Origin: Hsuehochloa calcarea
Taxonomy: Eukaryota > Streptophyta > Magnoliopsida > Poales > Poaceae
Assembly (NCBI GenBank): GCA_036346395.1
Contig: CM070599.1
Location: 14,127,232 to 14,191,231, forward strand
DNA length: 64,000 nucleotides
Reading direction: 5' to 3'
The notes under the pieces were generated by a model, which had not been told where the DNA came from, ran no database searches, and was given only the letters and a program-made list of their open reading frames with translations. The position numbers were made by a program, and so were the translations under genes. Shown piece by piece: positions 12,887 through 25,149 of this stretch. The first letter of the stretch is position 1, and every line of letters starts with the position of its first letter.

Positions 12887-13761
12887 ATACTGACCGTAGT
12901 AACCCAAGTTGGTCGTCTTTAGGATATTTTGGAAATCTTTATTTTCAAAGTATCAAATGATTTATGAAAGCTTAAGTAAGTTCTCAGATTTTATTCCTTA
13001 CCTATCTTAGCTTTCTCCTCTCATCTTACTCTAATTTGAGTTTTGAAAGTTGTTTTCCTCTCATCTCCTTTTCAAAGATAGTGTTATCGATTAAATGGAT
13101 TTTGGGAACCACTGAGTTTGGCAAATTGAAGTGCTTAGGGTTTTTGAAGTTTCTGGACTGAAGGTTTCGACTAGAGGCTTGGATGCGGAATCTGGACCGG
13201 ACGCTTCAATTTCCAGACAGCGAGCTCAATGGTTTCTGATAGAACCACTGAGCTTGGCAAATTGAAGTGTGCCAGATTTTGAAGTTTCTAGGGGAAGACT
13301 TCGGCTGGAGCTTGGATGCAAAATCACTACAGCAACTTCAATTTCCGGACAGCAAGTTCGATGGTTTCTAATAGGGTGGAAAATGAGAGGATAATCAACT
13401 AAAACTTGTGGGGTTAAAAAGGGTAAGATGTGATACTAGTTAGCTAAGTATCTAACACTATTTTCGTTGACTGAACCTTGCTCTTTAGTGGTAATAGATC
13501 TTACCTTAATCTTCTGATTTTTATCTTCTCAATCAATTACTCGTTCATTCAATACGGGTTAGTTGCATTGGGGAGTTGAGCTTTGGTTTTATGATTCCTT
13601 GCCGTTTTTGGAGTTTTTTTTTATAAGCAGGTTTAAGATAATACACATACTATTTTTGGCTTTCGGTTAGGGTGATATTCCATTCCCCTAGTCGTTAGCT
13701 TTTCGCTTTCTTTCGGCTTTGATCTTTGAGTCTAGTTTTAACCTAAGTTTCTTGTAACAGG
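12887..13761 (+). other. Untranslated leader between PBS and gag
   Basis: No gene is seen. A direct repeat of roughly 130 bp occurs: ACCACTGAG(T/C)TTGGCAAATTG near 13109 and 13244, each followed by related sequence ending in GCAA/GGTTTC-type text near 13235 and 13365. This is probably an internal duplication in the leader. Confidence 0.5.
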
Positions 13762-14900
13762 ATGGCCGGGCGCACTCGTAGCGGCCAAGGCCAGTCAGCT
13801 GGTCCGGACGAGGATCTTCCTCCTCCTCCGACCATGGCCGAGGTCCTTCTTCGGATCGAGCGCAACCGCAGCGAGAGGACAGAGGGTTCTTACGGGCGTC
13901 ATCGCGCGCAACACTTCCGCCTTCTACGGTGCTTCAGATCCGGGCAAGGAGTGGTCATCGGCGCGTGGGGACTTGCGGAGTTTCTTCGCACTCACCCCCT
14001 ACGTTCTCCGTGTCGAGGACCGCTTGGCCGCAGACGATTGGCCGTGCTCGTTGGCGAACCCAGATAGCGCAGATGCGTGGAGCACGAGAAGGCGCTGTTC
14101 GCATCGCACCAGCTAGAGGGTGCAGCTTTGTCTTGGTGGGAGAACTTCCTCGCCATGCAGCCGGACGGTCACACCGTCACTTGGGAGGAGTTCCGTACTG
14201 CCTTCCGTCGCTCTCACATTCCTTCCGGCTTGATGAAGCTGAAGAAGAAGGAGTTCTTGTCGCTCAGACAAGGGCGTCTCTCAGTTACGGAGTACCTATA
14301 CGAGTTCAACCATTTGGCTCGTTATGCTCCGGAAGAGGTGGCCACTGATGAGGCCAAGCAAGAGAAGTTCAAGGATGGTTTGTCTGAGGAGCTGCAGGAC
14401 AAGCTATCTATCGTTGACTTCCCTGATTTCCAGACCTTGGTGGACAAGGCCATCGTCGCTGAGCACGCGGGGAGAGCACTTGTGGATTCCCGCAAGCGCA
14501 AGTGGGAGGCCCACAAGTCGCCTGAGCCGCTCTTTCCGTCCTCGTGTTGGGCAGTCTCCGGGGTCCCGTCTTCAGCCTTCGGCACCCCTGAGGTCGTCAG
14601 CACCTGCCCCTCATCCTTCGCAGGCCGTGCCCCAATCACGTGCACCTGCGGGTCAGCCAGGAGGCCTCCGCACAGCTACGGATGTCACCTGCTTCTTCTG
14701 CAACGACAAGGGGCATTATGCAAACAATTGCCCCAAGCAGACAGGAGCAGCCCCTCGTCCTAATGGAGGACGCGGGCAAGGAGGTGGTTCTTCGCGGGAC
14801 CTGAAGATAGTCCCTACTACCCAAGGCGTGGGTAGTGGTCGCGTCAACCTCATCTCAGCAGAGGAGGCACGGAGGCGCCTGACGCGTCGTCGGGTACCCT
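13762..14900 (+). pseudogene. Tekay-type gag, frameshifted
   Basis: The start at 13762 (MAGRTRSGQGQ) follows the leader and is the first good ATG. The capsid region is recognisable from about 14095 (SHQLEGAALSWWENFLAMQ) to 14480 in a different frame from the N-terminus. A single nucleocapsid knuckle, CFFCNDKGHYANNC, is encoded at 14690-14731 in a third frame. At least two frame changes are needed to connect these parts, one between about 13880 and 14077 and one around 14500. Gag would form the virus-like particle that packages the element's RNA. Because the 5' LTR also shows an excess of single-base losses, some shifts may be sequence errors. Confidence 0.8.
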
Positions 14901-16552
14901 TTACATTAACTCTTATCCTGCCACTGTTTTGTTTGATTCAGGAGCATCTCATTCTTTTGTTTCTGAGTCTTTTGCTGCTATTAGTGAGCTCCTTTTCACT
15001 CCATTGTTGATCCCATTGCTCATTCGCTCTCCTAGTTTGGAGTTGAGAGCTGAGTTGGAGTGTAGGGATGTTCCAATTGAGATTGAGGGCGTGAAATTCT
15101 TCGCGAATCTCATCCTCCTCCATTCGGCAAGTCTAGATGTAATTCTTGGCATGGATTGGTTGTCTCAGCATAAGGGACACATCGATTGTGCCCAGAAGTG
15201 CGTCTCTCTATCTAGTCTTTCCGGCGAGCAGGTTCGCTTTTCGCCGAAGCTGCTAGGTCCGCATCTCTTCGTGCTTGAAGCGAAGCCCGCTCTAGATATT
15301 AGTGAAGTCCCAGCAGTTTGTGACTTCATTGATGTCTTTCCTGAGGATCTTCCCGGGATGCCACCAGTTCGAGACCTCGAATTCGTCATCGAGTTGGTTC
15401 CCGGTACTGCCCCGATTTCAAAGAGGCATTATCGGATGCCACCGAACGAGTTGGTGGAGTTGAAGAAGCAACTGAATGAGCTGCAAGAAAAAGATTTCAT
15501 CCGCCCTAGCTCATCTCCGTGGGGTTGTCCTGCAATCTTCGTAAAGAAGAAGGACAATACTTTACGCATGTGTGTTGATTACCGTCCGCTTAATGAGGTA
15601 ACGGTAAAGAACAAGTATCCATTGCCCCGCATCGATGATCTCTTTGATCAATTAACTGGAGCTCGAGTATTCTCCAAGATTGATTTGAGAATGGGATATC
15701 ATCAAGTTCGGATACGACCTGAGGATATTCCAAAGACGGCTTTTTCTACTCGCTACGGCTTGTATGAGTACACCGTCATGTCATTTGGCTTAACCAATGC
15801 TCCCGCCTTGTTCATGAACCTCATGAATTCGGTATTCATGGAGTATTTGGATAAGTTTGTCGTGGTCTTCATCGATGATATTCTCATCTATTCCAAGGGC
15901 GATGAGGAACATCTTTGAGCATCCGAGGCTTGTGTTAGGCAAGCCGTGAGCACCACCGTATGCAAAGTTCGACAAGTGCGCGTTCGTTGAAGGAAGTGGC
16001 CTTCCTGGGTCATGTTCTTTCAGCAGGAGGCGTGGCCGTTGACCCTAGCAAGGTCAGCAATGTTCTTTCATGGGTTCAGCCTACTTCGATAACCGAAGTG
16101 CGGAGTTTTCTCGGTTTAGCGGGATATTATCGCCGTTTTATCGAAATTTCTCCAAGATCGCGGCCGATGACGGAGTTGCTCAAGAAGGACAAGAAGTTCT
16201 TGTGGTCCGATGCTTGTGAGGAAAGTTTCAAGTACTTAAGAAGCGTTTGACCACCGCTCCCGCTCGTTCTTCCGATATTCATCGAAGCTTCGATATCTTT
16301 TGCGATGCTTCTCGCCGAGGACTCGGTTGTGTCCTTATGCAAGAAGGCAAGGTAGTGGCCTATGCATCAAGGCAATTGAGACCTCATGAACTCAACTACC
16401 CTACCCATGACTTGGAATTAGCTGCGGTGATTCATGCACTTAAGATCTGGCGACATTACCTAATCGGTAATCGTTGCGAAGTGTATTCGGATCACAAAAG
16501 CCTAAAGTATTTGTTCACCCAACCAGATCTGAACCTCAGGCAAAAGAGATAG
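14901..16552 (+). pseudogene. Tekay-type protease, reverse transcriptase and RNase H, broken
   Basis: The aspartic protease site DSGASHSF is at 14935, and ILGMDWL follows near 15143. Reverse transcriptase runs from about 15330 to 15915: RMCVDYRPLNEVTVKNKYPLPRIDDLF is recognisable in parts, and the catalytic pair is FIDDILIYSK with the two Asp codons at 15874-15879. The frame breaks at a TGA at 15916, just after that block. The connection domain (GVAVDPSKV, SFLGLAGYYRRFI) resumes near 15990. Another break lies near 16245, before RNase H (DIFCDASRRGLGCVL, 16280-16330). A TAG at 16550 replaces the codon after LRQKR. These domains copy element RNA into DNA in the cytoplasmic particle. This copy could not do so as written. 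Confidence 0.85.
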
Positions 16553-18187
16553 TTGGAGTTGATCAAGGACTATGACATGGGTATTCACTACCATCTGGGC
16601 AAGGCAAATGTCGTTGCCGATGCGCTCAGTCGCAAAGCGCATTGCAATGCCTTGTTGCTCCAGGAACGTCAACCCACCCTTCTGGAGGACTTTCAGCGTC
16701 TCAACTTGGGATTGGTTGAGCATGGGTCCCTCGCTGCCTTGGTTGTGCAACCAACCTTGGTGGATCGGATTAAGGTCGCTCAGCAATCGGATGCTGGGGT
16801 GAGCCGCATTAAGGAAAATGTCAAGAACGGAACAGCCAAGTGCTTCTTTGAGGATGAGCATGGTGTTGTAAGGTTCGGGCAACGCCTTGTGGTTCCAAAG
16901 GACATGGAGTTGCGGGATTTAATTCTCCGCGAGGCCCATGATTCGCCTTTGTCTATTCATCCCGGGGCCACAAAGATTTATCAAGATCTTCGTCAGGGAT
17001 TTTGGTGGACTCGAATGAAGCGGGAAATTGCAAAGTTTGTTGCCGAGTGCGACGTGTGTCGTCGTGTCAAGGCCGAGCATCAGCGTCCAGCAGGACTGCT
17101 TCAGCCTTTGCCAATTCCAGAGTGGAAGTGGGACTCGATCGGGATGGATTTTATCACCGGTCTACCCAGGTCTCCCAGGGGAAACGATGCTATTTGGGTT
17201 ATCATCGATCGATTGACTAAAGTAGCTCATTTCCTTCCTGTCAAGACTCAGCTTCGCGTGGGCCTCTTAGCCGAGCTCTATGTCTCCAGAATTGTAAGTT
17301 TGCATGGGATACCAAAGACGATCATTTCGGATCGTGGTTCTCTGTTCACTTCTCGATTTTGGCATAGCTTGCAAGAGGCTATGGGAACCCATCTTAACTT
17401 TAGCACCGCATATCATCCTCAAACCGATGGTCAAACCGAGAGGGTCAACCAAGTGTTGGAAGACATGCTTCGTGCTTGTGTTCTTTCTTACGGCAAGCAT
17501 TGGGAAAAATGCTTGCCATTCGCCGAGTTTTCTTATAACAACGACTTTTCAAAGCCGGTCTCGGCATGGCACCTTCGAGGCCTTATACGGGAGAAAGTGC
17601 GAAACCCGTTGAATTGGTGCGAGACCGTGCGAAGACCATTCTTTGGCCCGGACTCGATCAATGAGGCCGAGAGTCAAGTCCAGCTTATTTGTGATCGTTT
17701 ACGCACAGCTCAATCCAGGCAAAAGAGCTATGCGGATCGCCGTCGTCGCGAGTTGAGCTTTGAGCCTGATGACTTTGTTTATCTCAAGGTTTCTCCTTTG
17801 AAGGGCCATCAACGTTTCGGCGTCAAGGGCAAGCTAGCTCCTCGATATGTCGGTCCCTACCGCGTCGTCGAGAAGAAAGGAGCTGTCGCCTATAAGTTGG
17901 AATTGCCTGCTGCACTTGAGGGGGTACATGATGTGTTCCATGTGTCCCAATTAAAGAAGTGCCTCCGTGTTCCAACAGAGGAAGCTCCGTTGGAAACTCT
18001 CGATGTCCAAGAAGATTTGACCTATCGCGAGCACCCTGTTCGCATACTCGATGAGGCTGAACGAAGAACAAGGAATCGTGCCATCAAGTTCCTTAAAGTT
18101 CAGTGGTCGAACCATTCTGAAGATGAAGCCACTTGGGAAAGGGAAGATCGTCTGCGTGCAGACTACCCCTCTTTCTTTCTCGAGTAA
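16553..18187 (+). pseudogene. Tekay-type integrase with chromodomain-like tail
   Basis: This is the longest uninterrupted pol frame (544 codons). In order: end of RNase H with DALSRK; a zinc-binding domain ending CDVCRRVK (about 17050); the integrase core with MDFITGLP (first Asp near 17146), SDRGSLF (second Asp near 17330) and DGQTERVNQ (Glu near 17440); then the C-terminal region with GPYRVVEKKGAVAYKLELP and a tail ending WSNHSEDEATWERED...PSFFLE before TAA at 18185. The tail matches the chromodomain position of Tekay/Del elements, which is thought to bias insertion toward heterochromatin. A stretch at about 17545-17605 reads out of frame between two compensating shifts, so the core is altered although the frame stays open. 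Confidence 0.85.
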
Positions 18188-18212
18188 GCCAAATCTCTAG
18201 CGAGATTTACGT

Positions 18213-18223
18213 AAGAGCGGAGG
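18213..18223 (+). promoter_or_regulatory. Polypurine tract before Tekay-type 3' LTR
   Basis: AAGAGCGGAGG sits four bases before the LTR start at 18227, the expected place for the plus-strand primer. Confidence 0.65.
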
Positions 18224-18226
18224 TTT

Positions 18227-21200
18227 TGTAACATCCCAAAATTGGTTTGTGTTTCAAATGTAATAAAAATGAGGAGAAATTAAAACTTTTTCTCTGATCT
18301 TGATTTTTGTAATCAGTTCCATAATTTTTGTAAAGGAATTATGTGAAATCAAAAATCAAATTGCCATTTGGACACCAACACAAATCTCCTTAATGAAAAT
18401 CTGGTGCCCAACCCCTGAAAATAATTTTCATTTGGACCTAGGGTTGATGTTTAACACCTCAGAATTATTTCATAATTTTCAGAAATTATTTGATAATTTT
18501 TGAGGCCACTCAAACCTTGGTCAAACCCTAATTCACACCTTCTGAAATTTCTGGAGAAAAATGCAGTGCATAAAAGTCTCTGAAAACTTGATGTAAGGTT
18601 CCTCTTGCTGTCAGCAACCTCCAGTTAAAATTTCATGATTTTTGGAGCTTGTTTGCTGCCTTAAACAAATTCTTCAAAAATCAGCCTTTAATTCAAACCC
18701 TAACTGGTTTTCACTGTTCCTCGGGTTCGGATCAGACTCGGGCTCGAGCCACTTGATTTGGTTCAGTCAACTAACTGCACCGCCTCGGTCGTTTGGGCGC
18801 GAGCGTTGTGCGTCGTTGGATCGGCATCGAACGGCCCACGATCGCGTGAACGTTCGGACCATCCGAGCGCCCTGATCCATTTGAACCGTTGGATTCTAAA
18901 TCAACGGCCCACGATCGCGTGAACGTTCGGACCGTCCGAACGCCTCGCGCAACGTGAACCGTAGGATCCAGATCAACGGCCCGAGATCAAGCGCGCGATC
19001 GAATCGTTGTAATCACCCCGCTCTTTTTCAGCCGTCCGATTAAATCCAACGGCTGTCCTCTTTCGTCTTCCTCCGCTCGCGCGCGCTCGGCCGAAGTCAA
19101 CAGTGGCTGGTGAAAATTGCAGAGCGTGGCAGCGTCGGGTCATCTCTACTTTCGGCCAACGGCTCTTTCGCATTTAATGCTCCCGTCCGGCCGCCTCCAT
19201 AGTCGTCGTCTCCCCTGCTGTTACCTGCCCCCGTTGCTCTCGGCCGACCTCAACACAGCGCCCCACCATTTTCCCTCCCGTTGCTTCTTCCTTGCTTCTC
19301 GGCCTATAAGACTCCTCCAGTTGCTTCCTTAGCATCTTTTCAACACCCTCGATGCTCCAACATCGTTTCTAGTACACTGAGTGAGCTCAATCGTAAAAAT
19401 TGCTCCCGGCCGCCATTGTTGAAGCTTCGAGTCCTTCGGTGAAAGTGGTGTTCCGGGCATTCTCTTTCAAAACCTTTGCTTCCTCAGTTACTTGGCATCT
19501 CGAAGAGTATTAACCCTCTGTCAATTTTGCTTTTGACAGCAGAGAGCAGATCAATTTCGGATTGCCCCCTTTTCGGCCGAAACCGCCACTCTTCTTCACC
19601 CGAGCCGATTCGACTCTCCTCTGTGCCTTCTTTGGGCTCAGGTAACTTCTTATTAGTCCCTAGATGCTTGGCACTCGCTCCCTTGGACCGCAGCAGAGCT
19701 CATTTGCCATTTTCGTTTTTGACCGTTTTCGGTCATCTCTGTCATCTCCGGCTTGCCGGCGTTCTAGAACGCCGCAGCTGAAACCATTGGTACCATTGGG
19801 TGCGCAATGTTGTTAGGAACCCATTTTGGACACTTGCTCGCACCGCCGCGGCCAGAGTCGCCAGCGATGATCCTCCCTTCACCGTCGTTTTGTCGGATGA
19901 AAACAGGGACGAGCGTTTGAACGACGTTCACCGTGGACCGTTGGATCCAAGATCAACGGTCCAGGTCTGAATGAACGTTCGGACCGTCCGAAAGGTTCGA
20001 TCCGTCTGGACCGTTGGATCCAAGATCAACGGATCCTGTGCGGGTGAATGTTCGGACCGCCCGAACGTCCTAATCCACGTGAACCGTTGGATCCAGATCC
20101 AACGGTGAACGTTTAGGGCTTGTGAGTCGCGCGTGCGCGCGTCATTCCGTGAACTCGGACCGTTGGATCTAAGATCAACGGTCCCGATTCGAGTGAATGT
20201 TCGGACCGTCCGAAAGGTTCGATCCGTGTGGACCGTTGGATCCAAGATCAACGGCTCCTATGCGTGTGAACGTTCGGACCGCCCGAACGTCCTGATCCAC
20301 GTGAACCATTGGATCCAGATCCAACGGTGAGCGTTTAGGGTTTGTGAATCCCGCGTGCGCGCGTTATCCCGTGGACTTGGACCGTTGGATCCGAGATCAA
20401 CGATCCAAGTTCGCCCACGTCGATTTAATTTCTGATTTTTCCCGAAAAGATTATTTGTCAACTGAAAAATGTAGTTAGCTTGTAGAATGCATAACTATTT
20501 CATTTTAATTCCTTTTCGGTTGATTCAAATTTTGTTAGTTATATTTTTAATTAAACTTTAATCTAAAAATGTTTCCAACCTCAGTTTAGCTCCAGAAAAT
20601 TTTGCTAATGAACAGTAGCATTTTTTATTTATAAGGGCTGAGCAAAATTGTTTTTAGCATATCTTTGGCATTAAGAATCCAAATCAATTGGTTCTTGTTG
20701 CTAAATTCTTTATAAATCATGCTCTTGCTACTGTAAAATTTTCAGAACTTTTGGAGAACTTTTTCTGTTGGGTCTTGGTGTTTTCTTCGTTCTTATCGGT
20801 TCTTTTTGGTTCTTTCGTTAGGTTCCGACCAGCACATTGATACCGAGAGTGATCCCCAGCAACATCTTGACCCACAACAAATAGGCAAGCAGTTTGATCA
20901 TGCTAATCCTAATATTTTACAAGTCTAATATTTCGAATTCAACTGTATGTATGCATTGCTACTTTGTGTTAAATTATGATTAGTTGATCCTATAGTTGCA
21001 TAATCTGTAGGATGTTGTTTATTCTCTACTACTTGAGCCTAGGTTATTTGCTGTGATTAGAGCTCGATGGATGAACTCTTGTCGCTTAGTAGAATACGAA
21101 TCTTTATGCTTAGCCATGCTTAGTTCGGTAGCTTTGGGGCGATCATCGACTTAGGCGATGGTCTTGATCACACAAAAATTATTATTCTTCCATTATGTCC

Positions 21201-22214
21201 AGCACTTGGTGCTTTGTTAATTTTGCAAATCAAAAACTGAAAATGAAAACTGATTTGGACTTGGGCATAATGGTATGTTGGTGTGGTGTTTTTGGGTGTG
21301 ATCGGAATGGTGCCCCAGTCATCAAGGACCGAACATCTTGTTACACTAAACCAAGCACTATTGCGTACTAACCACATGAGGGATATATAGGACCCCTCTT
21401 GACTTAGTACTTTGGCGTGTGTTATCTCCGAGTCGCAGGAGGAAAAGTTTTGCGTGTGTGGTGTGAAACACGCTTTGTGTTCTTGTGTTTGTATTGGGTG
21501 TGCGGTGGTGGGGATTGCCGGGAAGGTTCTCCACCTCGAGGGTCGCCAGATTGTCAAGGCTTTACCCGTGACGGGTAGTTGTCCGAGTGGGCCACGACCC
21601 GACACAACGTATGGGTTTCTATCCATACAGGCGACTCGAGTTAATACATAATATTGGAAGCGTCTCGTAGGACTTAGCCGTCTTAGGCATACCAAAGGTA
21701 GTGTGCTTAATCATGTGGCAAAAGGCGGTCGGCATGTGGGTAAGTTGGTACACCTGCGAGGATAAAACTATTGAATAGCCTCGTCCTAGGTTATGGACAC
21801 GCTTGGGGAGGTCTTCAAGAGTTAGACTACAACATTTGTTTTAAAATTAAAACTTGACATGGTTGGTATGAATGGGTAATTCATACTATTGTTGTAGTGA
21901 CTATTGGGTTAGTCACTTCGAGTTGTCGTTGTCTTCTATCTACTGCTCTTATTTTTGTTCTTTCGGTTATTTGAACATTAAAAACAGATTTGTTAAATTG
22001 CTTTCAATCTATTACACTATTGCAATGAAACTTGCTTTATGCTAAAATGAAATATCTGACCTCCACTTCAATGAGCTTGCATGTAGTATATGTACAGGTT
22101 TGTTATTCCACATGTAAGTCTTGCAGAGTACATTCAAAGTACTCACCGGCTTTTGCCAACGCTTTTGTTTGCGGGAGGAAGGTGAGCCCCAAGGGCCTCA
22201 CTTTTGTGAGATGT
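18227..22214 (+). repeat. 3' LTR of the Tekay-type element, end lost in gap
   Basis: It starts TGTAACATCCCAAAATTGG and aligns with 8563 to about 12505. The remaining 360 bases or so expected from the 5' LTR are not present; the sequence enters the N run and resumes unrelated. This copy keeps bases such as CGGACCG and CCGAACG where the 5' copy has CGACCG and CCAACG. The palindromic array is at 19935-20408 with a 222-base spacing. A TATA-like GGCCTATAAGAC lies near 19302. Confidence 0.88.
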
Positions 22215-22314
22215 NNNNNNNNNNNNNNNNNNNNNNNNNNNNNNNNNNNNNNNNNNNNNNNNNNNNNNNNNNNNNNNNNNNNNNNNNNNNNNNNNNNNNN
22301 NNNNNNNNNNNNNN
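22215..22314. other. Assembly gap (100 N)
   Basis: Exactly 100 unknown bases, a common placeholder for unknown gap length. The flanks do not belong together structurally: the left is inside an LTR that should continue, the right is unrelated AT-rich DNA. Confidence 0.99.
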
Positions 22315-22870
22315 ATTTTGAGCTTCAATAAAATATTTTCAATACAAATTTAAACTTTTATTTGCTAATGGAAATTTGTTTTCTAATTAGTAGAAATTAT
22401 AAAAAAGCAAGCACACTTTTCGAGAAAATAGAAAATAAAGTCCATAGTTTTTTAAAAATTCATAGAAATTTCCTCGATTATTTTGAACTTAATAAACATA
22501 TTTAAAATTAAAGTTGGTTTTTTTTTTTGCACAACAATTATTTTTAATGTTTGGAAAAAGAAAAAAACCTATTTAAATCAAAAACCCATAAACTCAATAA
22601 ATTTTCTTTTTGACTTTTAAAATATAGGAAATTCAAGAAAATAAAAAAACTCTTTAAAAATTCAAAAATCCAATAAGTTAATAAATTAATTTTTGTAATA
22701 TAACTATGGGATATTCTGATAAACAACACGCTCAAGTTTGCTTTCTAATCAATGTTGTCAATCTAATTTGAAGTACAATAATCCTCACAGAGGCATATCA
22801 AGAGACCACAAATATTACTATGCAAAGTCCTTAGTGATATATTATTTAAAAATAATACAATTTGAAACTT
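22315..22870. other. AT-rich sequence, nothing recognised
   Basis: No coding, RNA or repeat structure could be supported. The rest of the SIRE-like LTR expected after the Tekay-type element is not obvious here. Confidence 0.5.
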
Positions 22871-23482
22871 TGTGGGGACCGGTTTACATCAAAACTCTTG
22901 TGTATTCTAAACTAGTTCTAGATCGGTAGCTAGCTCACACAGGAAACAATGATAAAATACCATCCATTTTGATTTAACTAAAAAGATCTCCAAGTAACAA
23001 ATAATAAGCTGGACCTTACGATCAATGTTTACTTAGCTTTCCCATGAGGCTAAACAAATAAAAAACTCTTGTAGTGGAGCAGAAAACTTAGAAAGGCCAA
23101 TCAACATGCTCACGAAATGTCAGTGGAGGCGCCTCCTAATTCATAAAATCTTCATAGTACTCCTTCTCGAAGAACTTTTGAAGCGACTTGATATTCTTCA
23201 AGCTGAGCGGCAAGGTTTGAAGTCATGAGCACATAAAGTACTCAACAAGTCGTAGGAAAGCGGTATGAAATTAATATTCATGCAAGGCTTGAAAAAAGTT
23301 AGTTGTATGACTCTTTTGTGAAAGCGTATTGATTATAAAAATACAATAAATAGATTGTAATGCAAATTTGAAAACAATAAATAAATAAAGTAAACAATTT
23401 CTTTGAAATCAACGGTGAACTTTCCATTCAATTCCCAACACAAAGCACCGAGTGAATTACCCATTAACCAAGCGAACATTAT
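22871..23482 (-). repeat. Fragment of a gypsy LTR related to the LTRs at 28839 and 54540
   Basis: The block shares, in order, TGT-GGAxC near its edge, a GATCGGTAGCTAGCTCACAC segment, GTCAGTGGAGG, a GAGCACATAAAGTACTC segment and a GCAAGGCTTG segment with 54540-55140. It reads as the inner end of a minus-strand LTR. It stops at 23482 where another repeat family begins. The continuation is not found. Confidence 0.6.
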
Positions 23483-24080
23483 TGTTGGTGTTTTAGAAGC
23501 GAACTTACGTAATGATTGTTTGATTAGGGATCTCAACACTCAAATCACGCAGAGAGAATGACACATGGATTTTTATACATGTTCGTGCCTTCTCTAGAGA
23601 ATAACAACCCTACTCTGTGTGGCTATATTGAGTATCTTTGATTCTGAGATCAAGAGAAAGGTTGAAATGCAATGTCTTGTGCTCTGATTGTATCTTTCTT
23701 CCTCTCTCAACCTCCGTAGTCTGGTGATTCCTCCTTTTATAAGCGTGCTCGAAGTGGGCGATAATTTCTCGACCAAAAGCGTCTGATGCTTCGAGATGAT
23801 GGCACAGATTACCAAGGATTCTTGTTAGAGAGTAACATTCCCACATCGCGAGACGAGTTATCACGAGCGAGAGAGATTAATTGTATAGTTATTCTAGAGA
23901 ATAATAGCGTATCTTATTGTCTAGATGCCTAATCAATTGGGCCTACTTATGCGTAAGCTCGATCGATTATAGGGTGGGTAATGGCGGCACGAGTGCATTA
24001 GAATGACTTACGACCATGAGGTGATTGTAGAAGAACTTACGATCATGTGCTAGTCATAGAAGAACTTACGACTATGGGAA
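23483..24080 (+). repeat. One arm of the long-inverted-repeat family found at 47841-51366
   Basis: It begins TGTTGGTGTTTTAGAAGCG and follows the left arm at 47841-48430 closely, including AATGATTGTTTGATT, ATAACAACCCTACTC, CCTTTTATA and the subterminal ACTTACGACCATGAGG repeats. A minus-strand TATA motif (TTTTATA, near 23735) is conserved. I cannot find the partner arm, so this is a truncated copy inside the LTR fragment on its left. Confidence 0.7.
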
Positions 24081-25149
24081 ACACAAACTTAGGTTTAATA
24101 ACCATGGCGACATACCGTGTAGGTTCCACTAGATTCTAATTGTAATTATACCAAAATGAAGCAAGGTAATATACCTTGATTCCCTAAAGAAAGGTCAAAC
24201 ACGACTTGAGTTGTCGAGCGATTAATCGACATATAAGCGCATTTAGTCCATTGAAAACTTTGTTAGAAATTAGCCCTTTCACGATAATTGTCGAGAATTG
24301 GAAAGAATGGTTGGGATAACAAATAACCATCGAGTTTGTACTTTGGATACTATAACCATCAAAGATCGTTGACCTATAACCATCAAAGATCGTTGAAGTG
24401 GCTAATTCCTCTAAATAGGGCGTTGAGAACAAAAAAATTCTTGGAGCTATCGTTTTCCTCTAGCATTAATAGAATTCATTGGTGTTACATTGGAATCATG
24501 TAGTTCAATAGCTAAGGTTAACCTTTTGGAATCATGTAGTTCATTCGCAGCTTACATTTACTCTTTGGAGGGAGATCGAGGAAGCGATCAGCATACTGCG
24601 ACACGATCTAAAATTCACGGTATTTGCTACTACACATTAATCCTATATAACACTTCGTAGTAATGCCTCTCGAACTAACCAATTCTATTTTTGCATTGCC
24701 ACGGTGTTATAGGGCAACACTTGTGGATACTATGATACTATGTTTGCCACAACATGCAACTTCTCCTCGATTCGCGATGACCAATGATCCTTAGGTTTGT
24801 CAATCTTACAATAATTATTTTATACTTATTAATTTATATATATGCACAACTTTAATCTTCCTAGTGATAGGTTGCGACCCGACACTACAAGCTAACGTTA
24901 AACAGTAGAGCTCAAAGGATTAGGGGCAGGTTTGTGTCATTCTTGTTGCTTGAGGTCATAAACCCAAAGGGAGTTCCACAATGTAGTTTGAACTTGATTG
25001 AGATAAGATTGAATTTAATGGTGTGTGTGTGTAAATGTTCATGAATGGTTAATTTTAGTTCATTTGAGTTAATTGATTTGTGAAATGGATTTGCTTGTTT
25101 ACGAAATGAATGTGAATTGAATGTATACATGTACTTGTTGTTATACCTT
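24081..25149. other. Unassigned; small direct repeats
   Basis: No gene could be supported. A 24-base tandem copy (CTATAACCATCAAAGATCGTTGA) occurs at about 24350-24396. TTGGAATCATGTAGTTCA occurs twice, near 24491 and 24527. A short TG run lies near 25020. Part may belong to the CACTA element ending at 25447. Confidence 0.45.

Larger units (their letters stand above)
8563..22214 (+). mobile_element. Tekay/Del-type chromovirus (Ty3/gypsy), large LTRs
   Basis: This is a structurally recognisable element: 5' LTR 8563-12868, tRNA-Met-type primer-binding site at 12874, degenerate gag-pol 13762-18187, polypurine tract near 18213-18223, and 3' LTR from 18227 to the gap. Domain order is protease, reverse transcriptase, RNase H, integrase, then a chromodomain-like tail, as in chromoviruses. 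It is inserted in the SIRE-like LTR; the 5 bases before it are GTCAA. The right target duplication cannot be seen because about 360 bp of the 3' LTR end, and the junction, fall in the N gap. The LTRs are nearly identical apart from small indels, suggesting a fairly recent insertion. Confidence 0.85.

Noticed and set aside
24627..24650. Left end of the CACTA element (CTACTACACA)
   Set aside because: Only ten bases match, the first CA is missing, and there is no TGG target copy next to it.
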